Source: Prostheceraeus crozeri
Lineage: Eukaryota > Platyhelminthes > Polycladida > Euryleptidae
Length of the DNA stretch: 64,000 nt
Direction of reading: 5' to 3'
Assembly: GCA_907163375.1 (NCBI GenBank)
Contig: CAJQUW010003393.1
Span: 1 to 64,000 of the forward strand
The notes below the pieces were generated by a model. That model was given only the letters and a program-made list of their open reading frames with translations. It was not told where the DNA came from and made no database searches. This document shows positions 38,032 to 49,614 of the stretch, in pieces. The position numbers and the translations under genes were made by a program. How positions within the stretch are numbered: position 1 is the stretch's first letter; every line of letters begins with the position of its first letter.

Positions 38032-38458
38032 GTAATCAAACTTTCTGTCTTATTCTATTACATGTGAGAAAAATTGTATTCTTTAATTTTGAATGATTGA
38101 TCCTATAGGTGCACCACGTCGCATAAGATAATGTTCTTGTATATAACACAGATTTAATCATGTGTATTTTTTGTCATCAGAAAGAAGTAGGCCATGATAC
38201 ATAAGCAAGCCAGCATATCCCAAAAGTACTTTGAATTTTTCACTTTACTTTCTATCAGGGTTGTGTTTTGGTACAGTTACAGCTACAGTTCAATTGTAAT
38301 CATATTTTGATGGTTCAGTTACAGTTACACTTTAATCATAATTTGATGGAACAGTTGCAGTTGCAGTACCCCCGGAGTCTGCTACGGTTCATTTGCGGTA
38401 CACTTAACAAAATTGAAGTGTAACACATCCCTGCTTTCTATGCAATCGTCATTTTCAG

Positions 38459-38574
38459 GTGATTCCTATGCCTCACTGGCCATGTTGTTCAGAATTCCAC
38501 AATGTACAATTTCTGGCTTTGTACCTGAAGTATGTGCTGCTATATTCGAGCAAATGAAATGTGATTTTTTGAAA
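38459..38574 (+). CDS. Harbinger transposase, exon 2
   Basis: 39 codons with exon 1's last base: 'GDSYASLAMLFRIPQCTISGF' pattern, the helix-turn-helix-like segment before the DDE core. Acceptor TTTTCAG ends at 38458; donor GTAAGT starts at 38575. Confidence 0.8.
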
Positions 38575-38597
38575 GTAAGTGAAAGTTAATAATAATA

Positions 38598-38907
38598 ATA
38601 ATGATGATGATGATGATGATTGATGATAATTGATGATGATTGATGATGATTGATGATGATTGATTGATTGATTGATGATTGATTGATTTATTGATTTATT
38701 TATTGATTGATTGATGATTGATTGATTGATGGTTGATTGATTGATTGATTGATTGATGGTTGATTGATTGATTGATTGATGATTGATTGATTGATGATTG
38801 ATTGATTGATTGATTGATTGATGATTGATTGATTGATGATTGATTGATTGATTGATGATTGATTGATGATTGATTGATTGATGATTGATTGATTGATTGA
38901 TTGATTG

Positions 38908-38940
<33 letters not shown>

Positions 38941-39178
38941 GATTGATTGATTGATGATTGATTGATTGATGATTGATTGATTGATGATTGATTGATTGAT
39001 GATTGATTGATTGATGATTGATTGATTGATGATTGATTGATGATTGATTGATTGATTGATTGATGATTGATGATGATTGATGATTGATGATGATTGATGA
39101 TGATTGATGATGATTGATGATGATGATTGATGATGATGATGATGATTGATGATGATTGATGATGATTGATGATTTTGT
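38598..39178. repeat. Long (TGAT)n/(GAT)n microsatellite
   Basis: About 580 bp of TGAT and GAT units in the second transposase intron. Long minus-strand frames of 'INQS' repeats are artefacts of it. Confidence 0.95.
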
Positions 39179-39182
39179 TCAA

Positions 39183-39705
39183 ATATAGTACTTCCAGTTG
39201 AGAGACTCATAATATGGGATTTTTCCGGATAAAACACCAACTGTGGTCAAATCTTTTATTTGCAGACGTTTCGGTGGCAGACTGCACACCTTGTTCACTG
39301 CGATAAGCCGATGAAATGAAATAAAATGACAAGAGGAATGTTGACTAAAACTCATCTATCATAGATAAAATGCTGTAGAAGAAAATAGACTTACAGATAT
39401 GTTACTTACATATAAAAGAAGGTAATACTTAGACATTGCAAAATTGTTCGGAGTACTTCAAAATCAACGGTTTCCAAATGTCATGGATACCAATGCCATT
39501 ATCGCGATTGTAGATACTTTCTTTGTTAGCATATATATACATAGATTCTTTCAATTTCCTTTTATACCAATTACTTTCCCTGGAGACGATTGAAGCCTCA
39601 AAGTTTGGACGGTGACTCAATGTATGCGAATGTTCTGACACGGCTGATGAATTACTGATATCTCTTGTACTTCGCTGATGCTCCTTTATTCGAGTGCTCA
39701 ATTTG
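39183..39705 (-). mobile_element. Penelope-like element 3' fragment (GIY-YIG domain)
   Basis: The minus-strand frame at 39429-39701 has 'LSTRIKEHQ'-type start, 'SAVSEHSHTLSH', 'RESNWYKRKLKESMYIY' and 'NRDNGIGIHDIWKPLI'. This is the C-terminal half of the GIY-YIG endonuclease of Penelope elements. It is truncated at its 5' side by GAT repeats, which flank it on both sides, and sits in the second intron of the Harbinger transposase. Confidence 0.75.
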
Positions 39706-39763
39706 ATGATGATTGATGATGATGATGATGATTATGCAATTCATCCTTGTTTACTGCTTACAG

Positions 39764-40462
39764 GTACCATCTGATCCAGAAGCATGGAAGACAATAGCAA
39801 TTCAGTTCGACGAGAAATGGAACTTCCCAAATTGCATAGGCAGCATAGATGGCAAACACATTGTTTTGCAATCACCAAATCGAAGTGGAAGTTATTATTA
39901 CAACTACAAGAAGTGCCATAGCATAGTTTTGCTTGCCGTTGCTGATTCAAACTACAAGTTCGTATTTGTGGATGTCGGTTGCAATGGCCGTATACCCGAT
40001 GGAGGAGTATTCTCTAGAAGTTCACTTGCATCAGCATTACGAAATGGCGACCTGCGCATACCCGAGCCGGCTTGTTTGCTCAATTCCAATGAAGTAGTTC
40101 CCTATGTTCTGGTTGCTGACGATGCTTTCCCATTGCTCAAAAATGTAATGAAACCATATCCATTCAGAAATCAACCAGGTCCAAATAGAATTTTCAACTA
40201 CCGACTTTCTCGAGCTCGAAGAGTGGTGGAGAATTCCTTTGGTTTACTCAGTCAGGTATTTCGAGTATTTCGTAAGCCTATGCTGTTGTCCCCTAACAAG
40301 GCAGAATCAATTGTTCTGGCAGCTTGTGTGTTGCACAATTTCCTACTAACAAGATCTCCAAATGTCTATGTACCACCGGGTGTGATAGATGCTGAAAATG
40401 AAGACGGATCTGAAAAATGGACAAATGAAAAAAATGAAGACAAATGGAACTTGGAGAAATGA
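39764..40462 (+). CDS. Harbinger transposase, exon 3 (DDE core)
   Basis: 232 codons after acceptor TTACAG at 39763. Motifs: first Asp in 'NCIGSIDGKHIVL', second in 'VFVDVGCNGRIPDGGVF' or 'VLVADDAFPLL', and Glu in 'ARRVVENSFGLL', then 'AACVLHNFL'. This is the DDE_Tnp_4 (PIF) family and appears full length. Together the three exons are open, so the enzyme may be intact. Confidence 0.85.
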   Translation, partial: VPSDPEAWKTIAIQFDEKWNFPNCIGSIDGKHIVLQSPNRSGSYYYNYKKCHSIVLLAVADSNYKFVFVDVGCNGRIPDGGVFSRSSLASALRNGDLRIPEPACLLNSNEVVPYVLVADDAFPLLKNVMKPYPFRNQPGPNRIFNYRLSRARRVVENSFGLLSQVFRVFRKPMLLSPNKAESIVLAACVLHNFLLTRSPNVYVPPGVIDAENEDGSEKWTNEKNEDKWNLEK

Positions 40463-41011
40463 ATCCATCTCGAACAGTTTCTTGTCACTTCATCGACAGG
40501 CAAGTAACAACGGTCCTCAAGATGCTAGAGGAGTTCGAGAGATTTTCAAAGACTATTTTGTTTCTACAAGTGGAGAAGTGCAGTGGCAATACAGGCATAT
40601 TTAATTTGATTTTTGCCTTTCATAGAATATAGATCTATAACTGGAAATCATTCTTTTTACATCAATAAATTATAGGGCTCATTGTCAAGCATTGCTTTAT
40701 TGGGAGCATTCATTTGATACTTTCTTTTGATATGATTTTCTGCCAAACTTAAGTATTAGATTTAAATTTACCTCATAAAAATCACTTTCTTGTAAAATTT
40801 TGTGGATGAAATATAGCGGAGAATCTTAATTATTTTCAAGATTGCTCTGAAATATTAATTAGATATGATTAGGTTGATGCTGATTTGACTCAAATTGATT
40901 CTATTTCAAAATTACATATTTCATATTTGAACCTTTCAATGAAAAACCTGGTGTTGTCAATAGAAAGCGAATGACTAATCCAGACGCACTATATTAAGTC
41001 AAAAAAAGTTA
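40463..41011. other. Spacer between the convergent Harbinger genes
   Basis: AT-rich 3' flanks of the transposase and MADF genes. AATAAA-like signals occur near 40665. No gene. Confidence 0.5.
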
Positions 41012-41304
41012 CTAGCTATCTGCCATCATGTCTTGAAAAGGTTTCAAGTTAATGAAGTTAGTGTTGGGCTGCAAGCACTTCATTTTACCTAGAAATAAAA
41101 TGTCATTTATTAGCTTCTCAGCAATTGTTCGCTGTGTACCACACTCCATTCCTTGTAGCCCAACCGCAACGTTCTTCCCAAACAGGTCGTGCTCGTCATC
41201 CACCTTCCTCATTTCTTTTCTGCAATGGCAACCAATTCATCCATTGAATCATCCCTCTTCTTCTTCATTCGTGAATCGCAGTTTTCCGTTCCCTCCTGAA
41301 AATT
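41012..41304 (-). pseudogene. Harbinger MADF/Myb-like gene, exon 2
   Basis: An acceptor TTTTCAG precedes 'EGTENCDSRMKKKRDDSMDELVAIAEKK'-type coding (about 41300-41215). The remaining codons, 'DDEHDLFGKNVAVGLQGMECGT' pattern, lie in another frame (41012-41212). There is therefore a frameshift near 41212. This is the BESS-like C-terminal tail of the partner protein. Confidence 0.6.
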
Positions 41305-41344
41305 AAACAATAAGAGAGTAGAGAATAGACAGTAGAGCTGATAC

Positions 41345-41851
41345 GAATTTTGTTACTATACTCACTTTCGTGTTTTCCATATTTGACTTGCTAGATCTAG
41401 CTTCAACAGTGTCACACAGGAAGCTCATGGATTCAAAATACTGCCACTTTGTTGGGGACTTCGAAGTTGTTCCACTTCCCGATTTGCAATTCCCCTCTCG
41501 TTTTTTCTGGTTCGTGTACTGACTACGAAGATTGTGGATCTTTCGAGAAATCTCCTTCACCGTTGTAGCAAATTCGGTTGCCATTGACATCAGGGCTTCA
41601 TCTTTCAGGAGTCTGTTCCTGTACTCCTCTCGAGTCACCTCCCAAAGACAGACATTGTCTCTGTACATTTCAATCAACTTTTCTGTTTCCTGGCAAGTCC
41701 AATCTTTCTTCTCATTCTCAACGTGTGTCATGCTGTCGATTGAAAGTAGCAAAGGTCTGAAAGCTGAAACTCTGTCGCAGCTTATATTTTGTGTCAAGTT
41801 GATAACACTGCTCGCGTCCAAATTTCGCTCGATGCAACTGATGTCATGCAA
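41345..41851 (-). CDS. Harbinger MADF/Myb-like partner gene, exon 1
   Basis: About 165 codons to a donor near 41365 ('MENTK', then GTGAGT). The MADF/SANT-like domain is seen as 'WTCQETEKLIEMYRDNVCLWEV', 'EYRNRLLKDEALMSMATEF' and 'EISRKIHNLRSQYTNQKKRE', then 'SPTKWQYFESMSFL'. In Harbinger elements this protein brings the transposase to the nucleus and DNA ends. Confidence 0.7.
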
Positions 41852-42239
41852 GCAGTGTCAAAGGCAATTACATTACGACAGCATTTAACAAAGAATGTCA
41901 AGGTTGTTTCTATGAAAACGACGCTTCTCACAGAACCTATTACACTGATGCAAGTTCTTCCGTGCAACATCTGTCGCATAGCGCAGTGATTTTTCTCATT
42001 TCCTGGATCTTTAAAACCAAGACACTAGATTGTAGTCCTGGGGCTGAGGGGGGTTGAGTGTGCAAAAATATGTCCCCGCATTTTGACTCTTGACTCCTGT
42101 AAAGGACCCCTAGGATGATAAAAAAAACTTGGGTAGACATTCCAGATCGAGGACCTTGACCCCTAAATTCAAAATGGCGTCCAAGATGGCCGCCACGTCA
42201 TTGCCGTCATGATAACAGAGCATAGAAGTCACAAAGCAT

Positions 42240-42590
42240 AGTGATAATAGAATCTAATCCTAGGTTAACAGGGTCGAGGAATCTATTGAGACTATGTACA
42301 AGCCAATTCAACCATCGCATGGTCAAATAAATGCAAAATGGCCGCCCCATGAGGCCACCAAAATCCAAGAAATATTCATTTTTATGATAATTTTATGCTT
42401 TTTGGCTACAGAAGTACCATGGCATAGTGATAATGGAGTCTATTCCCAGGTTAACAGGGTCGAGCAATTTATTGAGACTATTTACAAGCCAATTCAACCA
42501 TCTCATGGTCAATTAAATGCAAAATGGCCGCCCCATGAGGCCACCAAAATCCGAGAAATATTTATTTTTATGCTAGTTTGATGATTTTAT
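42240..42590 (+). repeat. Subterminal tandem repeat, left (two units)
   Basis: Two copies of a unit of about 173 bp (GATAATGGAGTCTATTCC, CAGGTTAACAGGGTCGAG, CCAATTCAACCAT, GCAAAATGGCCGCCCCATGA). It recurs inverted at 45500-46158. Confidence 0.9.
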
Positions 42591-42599
42591 TTGTTGAAA

Positions 42600-43905
42600 G
42601 TCTATCTAGGCTGCATTGGTAAATACCTTCGTGGCAGTGGTGCTGAAAGCAGATGGATCGAAAATGAAATATTTGGACCACATACTGCCCAAACTGTTCT
42701 CAGGGGTTCTCATTATGCTCGATCTTTGGAAGGAATGGTTCTTCTTTCAGAAGCTGAGAGACTTCAGTGGCAGGCTTTTTTGAAAGTTGCGGAACACGAA
42801 AGTATTTGGAACCACTCAAATTCCTCAGAGAAATGAAAGAGGCAATATCCAAGAAGAACAGATTGAGATCCAAGGAGCTCCTAAGTCCTTACATGGAAAG
42901 TGCGAGTCATTTGATTTACAATTTCAACAAATTCAGAAAGGAAGGTCAGGAACAGAGCAAAACATTTGCTTACTGGGATAGACTGATTCAAATGGTCTTT
43001 GAGGCGAAAAATTTGGTAAAATTTGATAGAGAAGGCGATTGGCAGCTCCACCTACATACAGTTGAGGCAATATTACCCTATTTCGCTATCTTCGATTCAA
43101 CTAATGATCTTCGCTGGTTTTCTCTTTACTTGGAAGACATGAAGAAACTATCTACGATCGCACCAGAGATTCATGACAATTTTATGGACGGCCGATTCGT
43201 GGTAAAACGTTTCTCAATTCCATTTTCCGCTGTTGCTCCCGACATGTGTCTTGAACAAACGATCAACAGGTCCTCAAAAGCAAGTGGTGGAATTATCGGT
43301 AATACAAGAAGAAAAGAATACGTAACGCGATGGAACATCATTCATCATGAATTGATGTCTGTTAATCAAACTTTTTTTGCGAAGTAACAGGCGTACAACC
43401 ATATGACACTGAACTCACTGTGAATCATTCATTTACGGTTCGTCATACGCATGAAACTGAAATCAAACTAAACAAAATGATCTCGTACATTTCACAATAT
43501 GAAAACCCATTTCAAATCAACCTAACAACTGAAACTAAACTACACAACTTTCTAACAAGAGCCATTGTACCAAACGAAATACAAGAAAGCTTGATTGCTG
43601 TCAATGAAAACGGCACGATTTTGTATGAAAAATTCAAAAGAGAACGCCTGATAGAAAAAACAAAACGCTTGAGTGATACCATCAACAGAAACAACATCAA
43701 AACATTTGCAAGTATTGAAGTGAAGAAACCACCACCTTCGAAAAAGCAGAAAGAATATAGGAAAGAACTCTGTCTGGCACACAAGCGACTGGAAACAGCA
43801 AGATCACGAGGATGTCCTGTAGAAGAAATCCTTGCGTATGATTTAGTAAAAAATAGCTTTTTGTTTGACGACGATGAATTGATGAAAAAACCCTATAAAG
43901 CATGA
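42600..43905 (+). pseudogene. Academ-like transposase, N-terminal and middle parts
   Basis: The first frame (to 42836) reads 'GSGAESRWIENEIFGPHTAQTV' and 'GSHYARSLEGMVLLSEA'. It shifts frame near 42800 into 42767-43387 ('EGDWQLHLHTVEAILPYFAIFD', 'FSIPFSAVAPDMCLEQTINRS') and resumes after a stop at 43420-43905, a Lys-rich helical stretch. These blocks match a widespread protein of molluscs and cnidarians that I recall as transposon-derived. At least two breaks are visible. Confidence 0.6.
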
Positions 43906-43971
43906 ACTTGTAAAACAACTAGAATCAAATATTTCCGAAGATGACTACTCAACCCCTGCGAACTGGGGGAC

Positions 43972-45230
43972 ATGCAAACTGCATATATAGTTGATGCTAT
44001 GGCGTATGTAAGAAAATTAAAAACGTCCACCATGAAGACCTTTGGGGATATTTGCGCTCATTTGCACAGTGCTGTCACAGGAACATGCAAAAATGTTTTC
44101 CGCATTGATTATGTCTTTGATTCATACAAAGAGGGCTCGGTAAAATACAGTGAGCGACTACGCCGTACTCGGAACCCTTCTGTTATGTTCAGCAATATAA
44201 CAAGGGAAAGCAAATTGCCGAAAGACATGGAAAGTTTTTGGTCGTCAACACGAAACAAATTCGATCTGGAAATTCTCGTAAAAGATTGGCTGATTGACTA
44301 CCATAAAAAAAAATCCGAACGACCTTATCATAGTCTTGAGCCGCATAATTGGCGAAGAAATGGAAAGTTCAACATCAGCGCAATCGATAAGGAATGGCAC
44401 AGTACAACAACACCCTGAATTGGATACGGAACATGAAGAGGCAGACATCCGCATAATTCCCCATGCTCTGCACGCCATCAGAAACGGATGTAGCGAATCG
44501 CGATTCTATCCAATGACACGGATGTTTTTGTTATTGCCTTGCATTTCTGCCATATTTTCGCATCGAACGGACTCCAGGAGCTTTGGTCGAGAGGTGGGGC
44601 TGGAGACAAAACCAGGTACATCCCATTACACATTGTGTCAAGAAAGATTGGCCGTTCCATGTGCGAAGTTCTACCAGCAATTCATGCATTGTCTGGATGT
44701 GATACCACCAGCAAGTTCGGTACGAAAGCAGCTGCAATCAACGCTGATCCAATTCGTTACTTGAAGGATTTCGGACAAGCCCAGATTAATGTGGAAACGT
44801 GCGTTCCAAACGCCGAGAGGTACTTGGTACAAGTTCTTCATCGAGGAGATCATGGTATCGAAACTATGGATTGCTTGCGTCACCACATGTTTCTCCATAG
44901 ACAATCTACATCCCTAATCGATCTTCCGCCGACCAGTTCTGCAACGAGGGGCCATATCTACGGTGCTTTCTACGCTGCATACATTCAAATAAATTGTCTG
45001 AGAAATACTTCGCCCAATCCACAGGACTTTGGCTTCATGACGGAGAACGGATATTTGGTGCAAAGAAACATGAACGGGATCTACCTGAAGAGATGGTGCT
45101 GAAGTGTATGTGTCAAAAGTGTGCTACGCGACTATGTCCTTGTAGGGAGGCCAACGTTGACCGTTGTGAATACTGTAAATGTCAAGCATACGCCACTTCT
45201 ACTGACAATAGCTGTCGAAATCCTAACTAG
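43972..45230 (+). pseudogene. Academ-like transposase, XPG/FEN-like nuclease part
   Basis: In successive frames: 'AYIVDAMAYVRKL' (first Asp), 'FRIDYVFDSYKEGSVKYSERLRR', 'HEEADIRIIPHAL' (as the EA-D motif of FEN1) and 'HALSGCDTTSKFG' (as the SGCDY motif). A Cys-rich end 'CMCQKCATRLCPC' with 'CEYCKC' follows. There are about three frame changes, near 44410, 44530-44560 and 45000-45100. Order and spacing fit a PIN/XPG-type nuclease. It is inactive as it stands. Confidence 0.6.
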
Positions 45231-45499
45231 GCATATATCTTCTTTCTGATAACTCTTGCAGAACTTATTCATACTGCATCAATTATTTGTTTCGAATCAA
45301 TTATGCGTTTCTGTATTTCAAATGTATAAAATGTAAAAAATGTATAAAATGCCCAAATGTATAAAATTGTAAATATTAGAAGATCTTCAAATGGTGCGAA
45401 GCCCGTGTATGATAAACTTCAATGGAAAAAACCATAGTAAAATATTTGAAACTTTCTTTTGTTTTTTATCGCTTAAGCAGACATTCTGGGAAGTAGAAA
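45231..45499. other. 3' flank of the nuclease gene
   Basis: AT-rich, with a short repeat of 'AAATGTATAAAAT' near 45320-45370. No gene. Confidence 0.5.
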
Positions 45500-46158
45500 C
45501 AAACGGTGCCGTAAGTCGATCTAAGAAAAAGTCTCAATAGATTCCTCGACCCTGATAACCTAGGAATAGACTGCATTATAACGATGCCATGGCACTTCTG
45601 CAACCAAAAGCATAAAATTATCATAAAAAATGAATATTTCTTGGATTTTAATGGCCTCATGGGGCGGCCATTTTGCATTTATTTGACCATGAGATGGTTG
45701 AATTGGCTTGTAAATAGTCTCAATAAATTGCTCGACCCTGTTAACCTGGGAATAGACTCCATTATCACTATGCCATGGTACTTCTGTAGCCAAAAAGCAT
45801 AAAATTATCATAAAAATGAATATTTCTTGGATTTTGGTGGCCTCATGGGGCGGCCATTTTGTATTTATTTGACCATGCGATGGTTGAATTGGCTTGTACA
45901 TAGTCTCAATAGATTCCTCGACCCTGTTAACCTAGGAATAGACTCCGTTATCACTATGCCATGGTACTTCTGTAACCAAAAGCATAAAATTATCACAAAA
46001 AATGAATATTTCTTGGATTTTGGGGGCCTCATGGGGCGGCCACTTTGCATTTATTTGACCATGCGATGGTTGAATTGGCTTAGTCTCAATAGATTTCTTG
46101 ACCCTGTTAACCTAGGATTAGATTCTATTATCACTATGCTTTGTGACTTCTATGCTCT
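45500..46158 (-). repeat. Subterminal tandem repeat, right (about four units, inverted)
   Basis: Reverse-complement copies of the 173-bp unit found at 42240-42590. Open frames running through it are artefacts. Confidence 0.9.
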
Positions 46159-46581
46159 GTTATAGAATAGAATAGAATAGAATAGAAAATAGATTTATTC
46201 CCATTTCATCAATCACAACATGAATATATACAGGTGGGTGTCAAGTTTACATTTACACAAATTTATACTTGAAAAGAAAGGGAAAAGGACCAGAGGACCC
46301 ATCATAAGGGTATAAACCTGGCCCTACAGCCTTTGAGCGGATCACTATACGAGTACACTATAGTGATAGTATGATGTATGGTAATATCATGTATAGTGAT
46401 TGTATGTGATAGGAGTCAGTCAATCAGATAAAGTCATATTCACAAAAGAGATATTACGTTATACATGTGCAATATTTACATAGTCGTCAAAGAACACATT
46501 TACAAACTTGTTTACAAAACATGATTACAATTTTACAAAATTTTTGATTGATTTTCACTCTGCAATTTACTGACATGATTG

Positions 46582-47817
46582 TCAAAAAGTGATCATAGTA
46601 TCAATCAGATAAGACTTTAAACATTTTTTAAAAGATTTTAAATTATTAGTGTTTTTAATATGGTTAGGAAGTGCGTTCCACAAAAAGGGTATCTTGAATT
46701 TACTAATGCTTTGCTCCAAAGAAGTTCTATAATAGGGAAGCTGGAAGTTGTTATTGCGTCTTATCGATGTATTAACATAATTTTGAAAAATTTGTGGTAG
46801 TGATTCATTCATATATTTCATCTTGTAAGCAAGAACTAGTAATTCATACGTGTACATTGTATCTACGTTCATATATAGTTCACGTTTGTAGAAATTTAGA
46901 TTCAGAGATTGTTTTTCTATACGATATATTATTTTAATCAATATTTTATGCATTCTTTGCAATTTATTCAGCGGTTCTTTCTTTCCACTACCGTATGCTA
47001 TCAAACAGTATTTTATCAATGGGATGCAAAGTTGCTCGTGCAACATACGGAGCGTATTTTGCGGCATGAGATCTCTTAGTCTGTAAAACATAGGTATGAA
47101 TTTTTTTAACCTCTTGATTACCGAAAACACATGGTCATCAAATCGTAAATCTTGATCAAAATTAACACCAAGGAATCTTGTCCTTTCAACTTGGCTTAGT
47201 TTAGTGTTTTTCAAACTGATATCTACTGCTTTCGATTTTTCTTTGTGGATTCTTGGTGGAATAAGTATAAATTCACATTTTCCTAGATGTAGAGTAAGCT
47301 TATTACATTCCATCCATGTTTGTATATTTTCTAAGGAATTTTGAGTTTTCACTATAACTCCATTGAGGGATTTGTCACTTACGATTAGATTTGTGTCGTC
47401 AGCGAAAAGGTTTAGCTCTCCATTAGTGCTAACATTTTTGATATCATTAATATAAATTAAAAACAACAGCGGACCTAGCGCTGAGCCTTGAGGTATTCCA
47501 TTTTTAATCGTGAGCTTACTTGACCTAACATTATTTACGAGAACTGTATGCGGCCTGTTTTTCAGGTATGTTGTGAACCATTCGTGCATGAAGCCACGAA
47601 AACCTATCCTATGCAATTTATTTAATAATATGTCTAAGTCTACGGCATCGAAGGCCTTGGCTATATCTAGATTTACAGCAGCAGTAAATAGATTATTAGC
47701 CTTGGCTTGATATATTTTGTCAGTTAATTTTAAAACTGCTAGATTTGTTGAATGACATTTGCGAAATCCAAATTGATTTTCATAGAGGGCCTTATTTTTT
47801 TCCAGATAGCATAACAT
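46582..47817 (-). CDS. LINE ORF2, reverse transcriptase part
   Basis: 411 codons: 'YENQFGFRKCHSTNLAVL', 'AVNLDIAKAFDAVDLDILL', 'NGIPQGSALGPLLFLIYIND' and the catalytic 'LNLFADDTNLIV', then thumb and C-terminal regions 'SQVERTRFLGVNFDQDL' and 'KIPFLWNALP'. All catalytic residues are present. It is separated from the endonuclease part by a frameshift in a run of six A (plus-strand T at 47844-47849). Confidence 0.9.
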   Translation of the reverse strand: MLCYLEKNKALYENQFGFRKCHSTNLAVLKLTDKIYQAKANNLFTAAVNLDIAKAFDAVDLDILLNKLHRIGFRGFMHEWFTTYLKNRPHTVLVNNVRSSKLTIKNGIPQGSALGPLLFLIYINDIKNVSTNGELNLFADDTNLIVSDKSLNGVIVKTQNSLENIQTWMECNKLTLHLGKCEFILIPPRIHKEKSKAVDISLKNTKLSQVERTRFLGVNFDQDLRFDDHVFSVIKRLKKFIPMFYRLRDLMPQNTLRMLHEQLCIPLIKYCLIAYGSGKKEPLNKLQRMHKILIKIIYRIEKQSLNLNFYKRELYMNVDTMYTYELLVLAYKMKYMNESLPQIFQNYVNTSIRRNNNFQLPYYRTSLEQSISKFKIPFLWNALPNHIKNTNNLKSFKKCLKSYLIDTMITF

Positions 47818-47836
47818 TCTTTTATGGATCAGTTTT

Positions 47837-49525
47837 TCAAAGATTTTTTGTTAAGTAGCTTAGCAGACATATTGGTCTATAGTTAGACGGATTGCTTTTA
47901 TCACCTTTTTTAAACAATGGTATAATGGTTAATTCCTTCAGGCTATCGGGGTATATTCCACTATTAACTGATTCATTGTATAATTTTGTTAGATAGGAAA
48001 ATACTTGCAGTGGACAATGTTTGAAGATTTTTAATGGTACTCTGTCATGTGTCGATCGGTTATTGTTCATTGTGGTTATTGTATTAGTTAATTCTATCGT
48101 TGTGAAATTCTGAAACCTGAATGAGTTCGGATACATATCAAGATAGTGTTCGTAGTTAGTTTTAGTTTTATTACTATTACCTAGAGTTTCTGTAATGTTT
48201 ACAAAATGATCATTTAATTCATTAGCTATGTCATTATAGTCATACTTCACACCATGACCCGTTTGTATTTCTGTGATGAAATTATCGGCCTTGGATTTTC
48301 CTCTTAGATTATTAATAGATTTCCACAATTCTTTCGTGTCATTTTTAATGGAGGAGAATTTGCGGTTATGATATTTTCTCTCCTCAGTCCTCGCTAAACA
48401 TTTGAAATATTTTGCGTACGATTTATAGTCTAGTTCATCTTTTTCAAGTTTAGATTTTTTCCATTTATTGAAAAGTCTAATTTTTTTCCTATGACATTTT
48501 CTTAAATCATCTGTAAACCAGTCTTTCTCTTTAAACATTTTCCGAGACAATTTCTGTAGGAGGAATATCTCATCGTGTACCGATATAATATTCTCTTGGA
48601 AATGTTTGAATTTTTCAGATGGCAAGTCAAATATCTGAGTGTCAAAATCAATGTCTGCTATTTTTTCTGTGAAGAATTTTATTCTTTCTTTGGTGTATGA
48701 TCTTACCATGGGACGTTCGTTAATGGAAAATTTTGGTTTTCTATTACTTTGATGTTTCAAAATTAGATATTGGCTATAATGATCGGTCAGTTCTGATCGA
48801 ACGTTGCCAGCAAATGAATCAATTTTCTTATCGTATAAAATTTTATTATGGATTAGCATTTGATCCATGACAGTCATAGAGTCTTTCGTTATCCTAGTTG
48901 GTGTAGAAATCAGTGGTGAAAAATTAAAATCTGTTATTGTATCGTAAAATTTGCAAATAGATTTATCAGACTGTTTATTTCGATTAAGATTGAGATCTCC
49001 AACTATCATTAACTTCTCAGTTTTCTTAACTTTACGCAAGATTTGGGACATACTATCAGTAAAAGGTTGTATCTCTAATGATGGACTGCGATATATACAA
49101 ATAATGCAGTTTTCGTTTGAGTATTTCGTATTGTAATGTAGCCATAGGTCATCGCAATTATTTAACTTCTTAGTTTCAACATTTATTACCTCAACAGTCG
49201 ATGTATTAACGAAGATAGCGACACCTCCACTTTTATTATGACTAGATAGATGATAATAGAATTTAAATCCGGGTAATATGTTATTGTACATTTCTATATT
49301 GAAATTCCATATCTCTGAAAGAATCAATAAATCCAATTTCGATTTTAGACAAGATAAGAAAACAACTAATTCCCGATAATTTCGGTTTAAAGATCGAATG
49401 TTCATATGTAAGGTTTTTAAAGTTATTGAGTCATCATTTCGATTTAAAAGATCATCGAAGTCACCTACATCTAAATCTGCATACTCGAGACTGCTGTGAT
49501 AGTTTTGTTTATGATTATCCTGCAT
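47837..49525 (-). CDS. LINE ORF2, endonuclease and RT N-terminal part
   Basis: 562 codons. The APE-type endonuclease shows 'LHMNIRSLNRNYREL', 'LLILSEIWNF', 'GGVAIFVN', 'CIYRSPS', 'MIVGDLNLNRN' and 'ELTDHYSQYL'. A linker of Lys-rich helices follows, then the start of RT, 'LTIIPLFKKGDKSNPSNYRPI'. The frame is lost only near its end. The N-terminal codons may overlap the 5' spacer. Confidence 0.9.
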   Translation of the reverse strand: MQDNHKQNYHSSLEYADLDVGDFDDLLNRNDDSITLKTLHMNIRSLNRNYRELVVFLSCLKSKLDLLILSEIWNFNIEMYNNILPGFKFYYHLSSHNKSGGVAIFVNTSTVEVINVETKKLNNCDDLWLHYNTKYSNENCIICIYRSPSLEIQPFTDSMSQILRKVKKTEKLMIVGDLNLNRNKQSDKSICKFYDTITDFNFSPLISTPTRITKDSMTVMDQMLIHNKILYDKKIDSFAGNVRSELTDHYSQYLILKHQSNRKPKFSINERPMVRSYTKERIKFFTEKIADIDFDTQIFDLPSEKFKHFQENIISVHDEIFLLQKLSRKMFKEKDWFTDDLRKCHRKKIRLFNKWKKSKLEKDELDYKSYAKYFKCLARTEERKYHNRKFSSIKNDTKELWKSINNLRGKSKADNFITEIQTGHGVKYDYNDIANELNDHFVNITETLGNSNKTKTNYEHYLDMYPNSFRFQNFTTIELTNTITTMNNNRSTHDRVPLKIFKHCPLQVFSYLTKLYNESVNSGIYPDSLKELTIIPLFKKGDKSNPSNYRPICLLSYLTKNL

Positions 49526-49614
49526 TGTTCGTTTTACCTTCTAGACAGACAGGAAATGAGAGTGACAAGCAAATTTCGGGTCATTATCACAATAAAATAT
49601 CTGCATTGTGCCTA

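Noticed and set aside
38473-39240. Two long minus-strand frames of Ile-Asn-Gln-Ser repeats
   Set aside because: Translation of the (TGAT)n microsatellite.
45560-46165. Frames on both strands of 60-113 codons
   Set aside because: They follow the 173-bp subterminal repeat and repeat with it.
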